In this document: positions 26,161 through 35,712 of the stretch, in pieces
How positions within the stretch are numbered: the stretch's first letter is position 1
Layout: the number at the start of each line of letters is the position of its first letter
DNA from: Ophioceras dolichostomum
Taxonomy: Eukaryota > Ascomycota > Sordariomycetes > Magnaporthales > Ophioceraceae
DNA length: 64,000 nucleotides
NCBI GenBank assembly: GCA_003049485.1
Contig: PYST01000022.1
Location: 1 to 64,000 of the forward strand
Direction: 5' to 3'
Notes under the pieces: generated by a model
The model's input: only the letters and a program-made list of their open reading frames with translations
Told to the model about the DNA's origin: nothing
Databases searched by the model: none
Position numbers and translations under genes: made by a program

Positions 26161-26276
26161 TCTTTTCTTTGAGTCTTTCGGGCAGGTATATTTTCTTTGA
26201 GTCTTTCGGGCAGGTATATTTTCTTTGAGTCTTCAGGCAGGTATATTTTCTTTGAGTCTTTCAGGCTGGTATATTT
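26161..26276 (+). repeat. Tandem repeat, about 29-bp unit, four copies
   Basis: A unit that reads TTTCTTTGAGTCTTTCGGGC followed by AGGTATAT recurs four times head-to-tail. The first two copies are identical, and the third and fourth carry small changes (a missing T; C-to-A and A-to-T substitutions). It lies about 230 nt upstream of the amidoligase-like gene. It is non-coding as far as can be seen; the minus-strand ORF across it is simply a translated repeat. Confidence 0.9.
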
Positions 26277-26507
26277 GCTGTTGGTCATTTTGGGGCTCCC
26301 GCCATTCCCATTCCATGATGTTGTCTTCCACCGCTTTGTTCATCGGCCAGTTAAATAAACGTCGTCGCTCAAGCCGTCAACCAGCGCAAACACGACGGGG
26401 TCAGACACCAGTCCGTCGTCAGCATCGAACTGGTGACCCAATCCCCTCGATCATTGGTTGTGACATAAAGCCACGCGAACACTAGACAACCCGCATACTT
26501 CTACACC

Positions 26508-27743
26508 ATGACACCGAATCTCTTCTCTTGGATTTTTCAGTGGGCAAACCCCAAACCGCCCGGCCATCGACCACGCAAAACACAGGAGACTGAGGAATCG
26601 CCTCCGACCTTGGATGAGCCACTTCCGAACTTGACATACAGTTTCCAGCTAGAGTTCATAGCAGCCCTGTGGCCATATCCTCTTGATAAGGTGGTTAAGG
26701 TCCTTGAAGCCAACGGATGCCTGGCCCGCAAAAAGATCGTCGACCAGCCCTGCCTAACAGCTGCGACGGCAGACGTGGCTAGCTCTAACCAAGTGAGGAG
26801 GTCGCAAGACGACATTATCTCAACCCAGTCCTGGGTTGTGAGCAAAGGGAGTTATCAGGGGCGCTATAGGCTCGAAGACAGCTCGCTAGCTGCCGTGGCC
26901 ATCCGTTCTCCCACTTTTGGAAGCAAAGGCGCAGAGCTACTCGGCCTATCAAGCGTGATTAACGAGCCGATTCGCGGGCTCCGCTTGAATCAAGTTTTCG
27001 ATATCTCTCTTTGGAAAGAGGGCCGATCCCCAGTCTACATTGGAGTGAAGGGGAGGGATGAAACATTTGTCAGGAAGGCATTGATACTCATGTTTATCGT
27101 CGAACCCGTCTTCATCGCCCTCGTGGTGCCGCGGTGGCGTCCTCATAGCGACCGACTCAGAACTCTCCACGAATATGCTAGGCTTACCTACTGTGGCCAA
27201 ATGGCCGGTGGCGAACTTCAGGAGCTGACGACACTTCTTGGAGAAGCGAAGAGTTCTCTATGCGAAGAAGAACTTAACTTCATCGGATGGTTGTGGTCCT
27301 GCAACATTGACGACTTTGGCATGGCTCCGCCCCATGCTGGGGACACTCCCCTTTCATTCAGTTTCAACACCCAGCGCAAGACTCTCGAGTTTCGGGATAT
27401 GTATGCCGTCCTCGATGAACGGGTCCTGGTGGAGTACATCGACCTATGTCTGGCACTTGTGAAGTTCGCCGGTCGAAGTCAGTTCGCTATGCTGCGGAAC
27501 GCCATCATTAGCCCACCCGACGGTGCCAACCAGCCCAACCCGGACAACATGAAGAGGCTACTCAAGTTGTTATTCCCGGACAGAGATTTCGAGTCTCAAC
27601 CTCATTTCATGTTGCGCTGCAGGGAGACTGAGCACAGCCGGGTGGAATGGGAAAACGAGAATGATAGGGCCGGTCAAGGAGCGCACATATATCCCCTCAT
27701 GAATGCGCATAAGTGGGATGGCTACGAACAGAAGATACTGTGA
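26508..27743 (+). CDS. Diverged amidoligase-like protein
   Basis: Single exon, 411 residues. The order of segments follows fungal Amidoligase_2 proteins: an early strand around residue 46 (SFQLEFIAAL, compare FGVELEF), W-V-V-S-K-G-S and SLAAVAIRSP (compare W-x-V-x-x-D-x-S and G-E-L-x-SP), a segment resembling the VHVG site that here reads VYIGVKG, then a hydrophobic run LILMFIVEPVFIALV followed by P-R-W-R. In the family an ATP-grasp-like amide-bond-forming activity is predicted. Here the histidine of the HVG motif is replaced (VYIG), so the enzyme may be inactive or altered. The assignment rests on motif order rather than on strong identity. It could instead be an unrelated fungal orphan. Confidence 0.65.
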   Translation: MTPNLFSWIFQWANPKPPGHRPRKTQETEESPPTLDEPLPNLTYSFQLEFIAALWPYPLDKVVKVLEANGCLARKKIVDQPCLTAATADVASSNQVRRSQDDIISTQSWVVSKGSYQGRYRLEDSSLAAVAIRSPTFGSKGAELLGLSSVINEPIRGLRLNQVFDISLWKEGRSPVYIGVKGRDETFVRKALILMFIVEPVFIALVVPRWRPHSDRLRTLHEYARLTYCGQMAGGELQELTTLLGEAKSSLCEEELNFIGWLWSCNIDDFGMAPPHAGDTPLSFSFNTQRKTLEFRDMYAVLDERVLVEYIDLCLALVKFAGRSQFAMLRNAIISPPDGANQPNPDNMKRLLKLLFPDRDFESQPHFMLRCRETEHSRVEWENENDRAGQGAHIYPLMNAHKWDGYEQKIL

Positions 27744-28574
27744 ACCCTCTAGGAGTCCTGTTCCGAATCAAACCACCTTGACAGAGCTTCCACTTGCGGG
27801 AGTGAGGACATCAGGGGTACTGTTCATAAAGTATCTCTATGGGTGAACTTCACTCTGATCTTGGCGTATTAATTCTGATGACAGAGTAACGTGGGCATGT
27901 CCTTCTTCCAGAGATATGTTTGAAAGAGCAAGTGGCCCGGCATGTAATGAGGCGGGCACTACATGTTTCTCTCGCTGATGTTTGTACTAGGGATAATGTG
28001 TGGCGGGCTGCAGTGACATGGAGATGTAAAGTAGGCCAAAAAAAAAAGGAAAAGACCTCCGTTCACAGACTGCTCAGATGTATTATGTAATATTTGTCAG
28101 GAAGGTCTTGTAAGCCCATGGTCAACAATTGCTTGGGTCTCGCAATCGGATTCGGGCACAATATCATCCTCTTGAGCAGCTCGACAAGCCCCTCCTGCTC
28201 CCTCAACAGGGATGCGGGAATGGATGCTCAGGCAATCAACCTAGCTCTACCCCTGCAACCTCCCACATCCGGATTAGCTCGATGTGCCCCTCCTTCGCAA
28301 ACAATCCCCGTCCGATCATAAAAGAGCACGAGACAGAGAAGAGGGGATGCTTGAGTCTCGGACGCGTCGCCGCCCACGCTGCGCACGGCCGAGGATCTCG
28401 GCGCCGCAAAATATATAAACCTTCCAGTCCTATGATGTGTTTAAGCTCCTCGACGATATCATCATTCTTCCCGTATCCGCCAGTGTTCAGCTCCCGTCCA
28501 CCCCTCCAGTTGCACACTCGTCTTTTGCCCCAGGACGAAAAGAGTACACAACGCTCACCGCTGGAAGGGAGGGA
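27744..28574. other. Intergenic with promoter of the hydrolase gene
   Basis: No gene is supported. It ends with a candidate TATA element at 28414-28419, about 160 nt before the next start codon. Confidence 0.5.
28414..28419 (+). promoter_or_regulatory. Candidate TATA box of the alpha/beta hydrolase gene
   Basis: ATATATAAA context 156 nt upstream of the first in-frame ATG of the hydrolase. Spacing is plausible for a fungal promoter; this is inferred from sequence only. Confidence 0.4.
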
Positions 28575-29935
28575 ATGATGGCTTCATCAGCCACGACCAC
28601 TAGTACGGCGACGGCGACAGCGACGGCGACGCCCGTCGCCATGGCCGCAACAGCCGTAGTGGCGTCCTCGATCGCACCTCGAACATCCCCGAAGAAATCC
28701 GTCTTCTTGCGACTGAGCTATGCGGCGATGGTGTTCGTCCTACAAAGGCTGGTTCTTCGCCCCCTACTCCTCGTCACGGATGTGAAGCAGAAGATCTGGC
28801 CGCCTAGTCTCCGTCCGGGCCAGGTAAAGACGTACCCCTGCAGACCGCATCTGCCCATCCGGTAAGCGTGAACGCACACTATTGCCAAGGAAAATAGTAT
28901 TACTTGCCGATAGCTAACACATTGAACCCGGTCGACCTCCAAAACAGAATATTCTTCCCCGAATCCTATGATCGCAAAAAGCCCTACCCCCTCCCAGTGC
29001 TCTTCACCCTCCACGGCGGCGGCTTCTTCATCGGCCGTCCCAAAGACACCGACGAATGGAACGCGGAGTTCAGCACCATGCACGGCGTCCTCGTCATCGG
29101 CCTGAACTACGCCAAGGCGCCCTCCAACCCCTTCCCCGGCCAGCCCCACGACGTAGCCGCCCTACTCACCGCAGTCCTGGACGACGACGCCGACCTGGCG
29201 CAGCACATCGATCCATCCCGCGTCGGCCTCCTCGGGTGGTCAGCGGGCGGCAACCTAGCCCTCACAGCGCCCATGCTACCGCACATCCGCGGCCGCATCA
29301 CGGCGGGCGTGGTCCCCGTGTACCCAGTCGTCGACTTCGCGACGCGCTGGCCCACCAAGGTCGCGGTGCGGCGGTACAAGCCCGAGCTGGGCGGGTTCCG
29401 TGGAAGGAACAAGGACTACCTCTCGGACTCCCACGGGCTGATCGACTGGTCCTACGTCCCCGCCGGCCAGGACCTGCACGACCCCCTGCTGAGCCCCATC
29501 TTCGCGAAGCCGGAGTGGCTACCGAACAGGGTGTTCATCGTCGCCGTGGAGCTGGACGTGCTCTCGCAAGCGGCGTGGCGGATGGCCTGTGCGCTGGGCG
29601 GGAAGCGTGCCCCCAGGGTGGACGAGAGCGTCGGGCAGGCGGCTGTGCAGGCGAAGGCGGTGGAAGAAGAAGGGGGGCAGCAGGGGAGTCGGCTGGTGCT
29701 GGACGACGAGAGGTTCCACTGGGAGGTGTCGGTCGGAGAAGGCGAGGACAGGAGGGACTACCGGTGGATGCTGGTGCCGGACACGGTGCATGGCTTCGAT
29801 ATGCCCATCGACATCATCGCGAGGGATGAGACATGCATGGTGGACGCAAGGATCAAGAGGTTGCAGGCGATGCAGGTCATCGGTGACTGGCTGTTTGGTA
29901 GTGGTGGTGGTGGTGGCGGGCAGCAGCAGAGCTGA
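28575..29935 (+). CDS. HSL-family alpha/beta hydrolase (esterase/lipase)
   Basis: Exons 28575-28861 and 28948-29935 join in phase across an 86-nt intron (donor GTAAGC, branch GCTAACA, acceptor AAACAG), giving 424 residues. The hormone-sensitive-lipase fold is clear. The oxyanion motif HGGG (LHGGGFF, about residue 117) and nucleophile motif GWSAGG (about 191) are present. The acid is probably in VELDVLS (about 297) and the base His in DTVHGFD (about 376). The N-terminus is S/T/A-rich, then has a hydrophobic stretch (RLSYAAMVFVLQRLVLRPLLLV) that could anchor the protein in a membrane. A Gln/Glu-rich insert lies between the acid and the histidine, and the C-terminus is Gly/Gln-rich. The substrate is not predictable. 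Two adjacent ATGs (28575 and 28578) could both start it. Confidence 0.9.
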
Positions 29936-32514
29936 ACTCGCGAGAATGGATGCGACTTATCTCAAGAGGACGGGACCAAGAACCTCCCGGAGAAGCCGTC
30001 GTACAAAGAGTGCGGGTGGGAGAGGACAGCAACATTTCTGAATTTCTGACCGGTCTTCTTTGGCGCGCGAATGATGATCATCTCCAACCCAAAACCAGTC
30101 AAACTGACGCTGTGATGTCTCGGCTCTTGTCTTATCTTGCTGAAAGCTTCCGAAGTGCGAGAGACATGGCCTGATGGCAATCTACCTGTAGTTCATCCCA
30201 TCTTACACAACTGCTGCTCCAAACAAGAAGGAGGTAATTGGCTGGAAATCACTTTGTAGTGATCGTGGCCGCAGATATCTGGCCCTCCACCGGAGACAAG
30301 CTCCGAAATATGACGTTCGTGATTGGCCAAGTCAGAATCGAGAGGTAGGTCAGACAGGTTTGCGGGAAGGAATGTCCCGTACTGCTGTCGTGTCATGCAT
30401 GCGAACGAAGACCTAGCTTGCCAGCCCAGACCGTGGGTGAGCGGGGGAGCCGCGTTGCACAGCACAGCTATCCACACTGTCAGACGCCTAATACGAATGG
30501 CAAGTAGAGATAAGAAGCTCACACCGGTTGTGGTGGGTGGTATTAGGAAGGTCAGGCAGAGGTCGGTGGCCTGGCTGGGGCTCTGCCTTTTGCCTGCCGT
30601 CGGTAGGTGGATGTCAGCAAATAGCTCCAGATATGGACGCGGCACAACATCCTATTCCGGAACGTGTATAAAGGAGTCTTGCTGGGAAACAACAAAAGTG
30701 TCGCCGAGGAGATACCGTGCGCGTTTGTGCATGCGGCAAGTTATCGGAGTGCGTGCATGAGGGCTGTGAGCAAATGCGAGGACTGGAAAGCGAAGATGAA
30801 GGCTGCATGTTGAGCGAGCCTGCCTGATTCGCCCTCAGGTTGGCCCAGTCGAGCTGCTGGTCTCATTAGCATTCGAGCTATCACACGACGCTCGCCCACT
30901 CAATGCCTACAGGTTGGTCCATACACACCGCTCTTCACTTTTTGAACTAGGTAGAACCTCTTTCCAGCCCGACATATCCACTGAGAGGGACCCAACACTA
31001 ACCAATCTTAGCATAGATAGCTCGCCGGGGCCGCGGAGGGGGGACCGTGTAGGGCTGGAAGCGAGGGGAAGGGCCGGCCGCGAGCTGAAAAAGATGGCGT
31101 CGCCTACCCGTTCCAGGCCGATCCATTTGTGCGCAAATGCGACCCCCATTTCCATTCACGGGCTTCACTGGTCACGTTCAGCCCGCCACGTTCTCAGGCT
31201 GAAATCCACTGGGTAAATATCTGCACTTTCTTCCACCAAAGTCCCGGAGCTTCTCTTCCCCATCACAGCCAACCCCGTGGGCACAATGGCAGTGGCAGTG
31301 ACGCAGAGGACAGACAAGCTCGGGCGAGACGGCCGGCAGGCACGCAGCGTGAAATAGCGCGCATGGGGTCTCCACCTTCCTTGGCAGGGACCACTCACGC
31401 GGTGTCATGATCTCGGCTGGGTCGTCATTGGGCTCAGTCGTGACCCCTCACTCCAGGTCACCACAGGCGAGTGGGCGCCTACTGCCGGGATAAGGGCTCC
31501 GATTTGATGCCTTCCCTACCCTCCATCAAGGGAATTTCTGTCCCTCTATAGTGCTGGCAGGGCAGCTTTTGGCGAGCGTTATCGAGTGGAAGCACCAGAC
31601 CACTGCAATCAGCAGAAAATGCAAGAGGAGCCCCAAAGCATGAAGTCCAAGAGCATCGCATCCACCGAGACCTAAGCTGGATTCGCCCGACTGATTGGCC
31701 GCTCGCGGCCGCCGTGTTTCCCAAACCTGCCCGACGCAGCCCCCGTTCGTCGTCCAACCAGGAAAGAGAATCCCGACCCATAGGCAAACAGGCAAACGAA
31801 CCATCCAGCATCAATGCTAGCTACGATCTAGCCAAGGAAGGAAGACAAGAAGCAACTCCTGACCGACAATCCCTTCCCATTTTCCCCGCCATGGTTGGGC
31901 TGAACAAAAAGAGCCGGATGAGACCCCACGCTAGCATGCACCTCTAGACATTCAGCTCTGGTCTGGGAAAGCTCCATGGAAGCTCCTTGGTCAATGGTTG
32001 CTTCTGACCCTCTTTTTTTTCAGGCTTCGTGGCTGCCTCATAACAGGTTGTTCACTGCACACGACGCGCAGTTCACTCCTCCCACCTGCTCTGCCCTGTG
32101 TCCTCCTGCCTGCCTGCCTGCCTGCCCTGCGCCCCCCTGTCGAGCGACGTAACCGCCATCAAGTCTCGTCCTCTGATCAACATAAAAGTCGTCACACATC
32201 CTCCCCCAGACCGAACCTCGTGTTCTCTTCTTTTTTCTACCAGAGCACTTGATCTCTGACTCTTCGCATCTCACACACTTTATCTTTTGTAGCAGACTTT
32301 GCTTGCATTCCCTCTCGGACTCCATCATACCTAGACAGCCACACATACCTGCCACTCTACCGTCTTGGCTTCTTCCGTTCACCTAGCAAAACGTCCAACC
32401 TACCACTCCGTTTGCACTACTCCTAAATAGCTGGTCTCTACCTACATAGACATACTCTCACCATCTTCCAATAAAACCATCGCAAACACTTCGCGCAAAA
32501 CGCAAGCAGCCATC
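29936..32514. other. Long intergenic region upstream of the M4 peptidase
   Basis: About 2.6 kb. It includes a (CTGC)n run (about 32105-32125) and pyrimidine-rich sequence over the last 500 nt, typical of a fungal promoter and leader. A TATAAA at about 30666 is not followed by a credible gene. ORFs present are unsupported. Confidence 0.5.
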
Positions 32515-34200
32515 ATGTGCCAGGGCCAGATCTGCTTCATCGTCCCCCCGTATCTCCTCCAGGGCATCGCGGACAGCCACCACGAGCATGTCTCCGCCGA
32601 AGCCCGCGAGTGCGCCCTGCACTCTCTCCAGCTGGGCCTCGCCAACGTGCGCGCCCAGCGCGCCGAGATCATGAGCGCGCTCGGCGCCCCGCGCGGCTTC
32701 CACGCGGGCCACGACCACTCGTCCATTCTCAGCAGCCGCCACAGCATCGTGCCCGACCACCTCCTCCAGCACCTGGCCGAGAGCCAGGACGTCGACGAGG
32801 ACACCCGCAAGGCGGCCAAGCAAGACCTGGAGCACATCCGCAGCAAGATCGCCGAGTTCCAGGCCACCCAAGCCGGTGAGGGCTCGTCTGCTGCCGCCAC
32901 CGAGGAGGAGAGCGGCGTCCAGGGTCTGCTCGGCGTCCTAAAGAAGAAGAAGCCGACCACCGACCCGACCAAAGTCTACCGCGCCGTGTATGACTCCCAG
33001 AGCAACTTCAGCGAGGCCGCGCTCCCGGGCAAGGTCATTCGCGTCGAGGGCCAGGACCCCGTCAAGGACACCACCGTCAACGACGCCTTCGACAACTGCG
33101 GCCTCGTGCTCAAGTTCTACAAGGAGAAGTTCGACTGGAACTCGATCGACAACAAGGGCATGCAGGTCAAGAGCTCCGTGCATTTCGGCAAGAACTACGA
33201 GAACGCCTGTAAGTTTCTTGTCGCTTCAACCCTTACCTTCCATATCTCCCATCCCCGAAATTTTGGTGATCGTCAATCGCTAACGATCATCACTTCGACA
33301 GTCTGGCATCCCACCAAGATGCAGATGGTCTACGGCGACGGCAAAGACTTCCTGTACAAGTTCGCCGAGTGCATCGACGTCATTGGCCACGAGTTGACCG
33401 TAAGCCCTTGCTTCCCCTCGCTTATGAACTTCCGCGGTTGTCTTGCAGACGAGTGCATATGCCAACCCGTGTTTCGGGTTCTTACTCATCCCATCACCCT
33501 GCTTGATCCAAAATGGTAACTAACACTTACTGCCTGCACTGTGCGCAAACCCAATACCCAGCACGCCGTCACGGAGCACACAAGCCCCCTCGACTACCAG
33601 GGCCAGTCCGGAGCCCTGAACGAGCACATCTCGGACGTGTTCGGCATCATGGTCAAGCAGTACAAGGAGCAGGAGACCGCCGACGTCGCCGACTGGCTGA
33701 TCGGCGAAGGCTGCCTCCTCCCTGGTGTGAAGGGCGTCGCTCTGCGCAACATGAAGGCGCCCGGCACTGCCTACGATGACCCTCGCTTCGTAAGTTTCTC
33801 AATTACTTCTCTCGCCCCCAACATGGCTCCAGGAGTGGCCAAACGAATCACCCGACCGTCGTCACTAACACCAACATCTCCCGAAAAACAGGGCAAAGAC
33901 CCCCAGCCAGACAACATGTCCGGCTTCAAGGTGATCAAGGAGGACAACGGCGGCGTGCACTGGTTCTCGGGCATCCCCAACCGCGCCTTCGTCCTCACGT
34001 CCATCGCCCTCGGTGGCTTCTCGTGGGAGCGCGCCGGCCAGATCTGGTGGGCGACCATGAACTCGGGCCGCATCCCCGTGCGCTGCAACTTCCTGCAGTT
34101 CGCCGACGTGACCGTCGAGGTCGCCGAGGAGAAGTACGGCGCCGACGTCGCCAAGGTCGTGCGCGACGCCTGGAACACGGTCGGCGTCGTGCGCAAGTAG
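32515..34200 (+). CDS. Protealysin-like M4 (thermolysin-family) metallopeptidase
   Basis: Exons 32515-33208, 33302-33399, 33562-33789 and 33892-34200 (introns of 93, 162 and 102 nt) give 442 residues. This is a zinc endopeptidase. The zinc site is HELTH (residues 261-265), with the third ligand in GALNEHISDVFG; the catalytic His lies in DNGGVHWFSGIPNRAF. Upstream, NAFWHPTKMQMVYGDG is the standard thermolysin-family strand. The N-terminus, MCQGQICFIVPPYLLQ, carries the PPxL propeptide motif that defines protealysin-like peptidases, which have a short propeptide and no signal peptide. The protein is therefore probably intracellular or non-classically released and self-processing. M4 enzymes are chiefly bacterial, so acquisition from bacteria followed by intron gain is inferred. 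Intron 2 falls exactly between the codons for T264 and H265, splitting the active-site motif. A gap of acidic/Ala-rich sequence (residues 120-145) separates propeptide from the catalytic domain. Confidence 0.95.
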
Positions 34201-34443
34201 GAGGGTGCGCGCGGGTTCGGCCGCCGTGGCGACGTCGACGTTTCTACCAGCACCAGCACCAGCACAGCTCGAGGTGTTCCTCCTACTCTTGATGCTCGAG
34301 CTGAGGTTGAGGATCGTTTCGGGGCTGGTGTCGGTGTCAGTGCCGGCGGCTATGAGGAGGCGGTGGTGGCGGTGGTGGCGGTGGAGAAGGCTGCAGGAGG
34401 GGCAGCAGAATTTCATCAGCAGCAGCAGCAACAGCAGCAGCGA

Positions 34444-35019
34444 ATGGCCTCCTCACTTGTTCACACGCCGTTGATGCTAACGCCGGATACCCTGAATTCC
34501 CCGGCTCTGGCGTCGGCTCAGCGGAGTAGCCGTACTCCTTCTGCTCCTTGCAACCGTGTTCCCATCGTCTATTGCACCCGTGACTCGAGGGACCGCGACG
34601 AGAGCAATGCTAGTTCTGACGATGAAGTGCTCGCTGCTCCTTGCCCCACGCCGGTTGAGCCGTCTGACCTAAAGCTGGAGCTGGGGCGGGTGAGCGAAGA
34701 GGCAGATGCAAATGCTGATATTAGTGATGACGATGACGATTTCATTATTGAGGGGGAGGAGGAGGAGGAGGAGGAGGAGGAGGAGGAGGACGGGACGGAA
34801 TCGGAGGCCCTGGCCACATCAACACCATCGTCGGCCGATGGTGGTGAGATTTCGCCCATGGCCTCGTCCGAGGAATTCTCGGAGCTGCCCCATGGGAAGC
34901 TCCTCCGGCGCAGGCGGAGGCCCAAGCGGCCGAGCTTGCTAGCGTCGGCCCTGACGCGCATGACTTTTGCGGGGAGGCGGGCTACGGGCGGGCATGGGAA
35001 CTGCAACACGACCTACTGA
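34444..35019 (+). CDS. Acidic low-complexity protein, hypothetical
   Basis: 191 residues from the ATG at 34444 (MASSLVHTPLMLTP). The frame is open further 5' through a Gln run encoded by CAG repeats, without an ATG. The middle is acidic: DDDDD followed by an uninterrupted run of Glu from a GAG tract at about 34755-34790. It then has S/P-rich sequence and a basic patch KLLRRRRRPKRPS that resembles a nuclear-localisation signal. It starts only 244 nt after the M4 gene, so it may lie partly within that gene's 3' UTR. I do not recognise a family. Chance translation of simple repeats is a real alternative. Confidence 0.4.
   Translation: MASSLVHTPLMLTPDTLNSPALASAQRSSRTPSAPCNRVPIVYCTRDSRDRDESNASSDDEVLAAPCPTPVEPSDLKLELGRVSEEADANADISDDDDDFIIEGEEEEEEEEEEEDGTESEALATSTPSSADGGEISPMASSEEFSELPHGKLLRRRRRPKRPSLLASALTRMTFAGRRATGGHGNCNTTY
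34748..34792 (+). repeat. GAG trinucleotide microsatellite
   Basis: A near-perfect (GAG)n run of about 45 bp within the acidic ORF, coding a polyglutamate tract in frame. Repeat length is likely to vary between strains. Confidence 0.8.
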
Positions 35020-35712
35020 CTGCACGGTTTCTGGAGTATGGGCGGTAGTAGGGTTTCCTTGCTTGACATTTCCTATCTCATTGGACGTATTCTCCCGCCT
35101 GTTGTTGGCTAGGTAGACACTTGCTCAGGCTTTCTCTCATGATTTTGTTATCAGTATACAGGATTATTATCTTCCTGCTTTCTGGTCTCCTTGTGCGCCG
35201 TCTTCGCGGCAGTTGGTGAGAAGGACGGTAAGCAGTCCCAGAGCACCAATGATGGTGTTCGGTCTCATCAGCCAGCCACATGGCGAACCACCTGCATCCA
35301 TCTGGCTGCCTTACGAGTTGCGAACCATTTGAGGCTGCGTCCCTGCCGTTGAATCCCGCCACCACCAAAACCGAGCTCAGTCCCCCTTCTTTGAAGTGTA
35401 AAAATTCCCTTTCGCGAAATTCTCCTTAGGTTTGTCGGGCAAGAATCACTCACAGCCATCGCACCCCCGCTTGTAGTGGTCATCTTGATGACCCCGGAAC
35501 CAAATTAACGCCCGTACCTAATCCCTCAGTGCTATTCTCCTTTTGTTCCACCCGTTTTTCCTCTGCCGTCTCCGCACTTTTTGACTCTTTGACGTCTATT
35601 TTTTCTTCCCGCCGTCTCTGCGCTCATTGATGTAACAAACGAAGACCTCCAAGGAGCCCTCGAAGCCTCATCCCTGTAACACCCTCGGATTCCCAACTTT
35701 GCATCTAGAATT
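35020..35712. other. Intergenic, promoter of the 690-residue protein gene
   Basis: Nothing coding is seen. The last 150 nt is pyrimidine-rich and contains the presumed leader of the next gene. Confidence 0.5.

Noticed and set aside
30661..30671. TATAAA element with no gene
   Set aside because: No coding sequence with supporting features begins within 500 nt downstream; likely chance.
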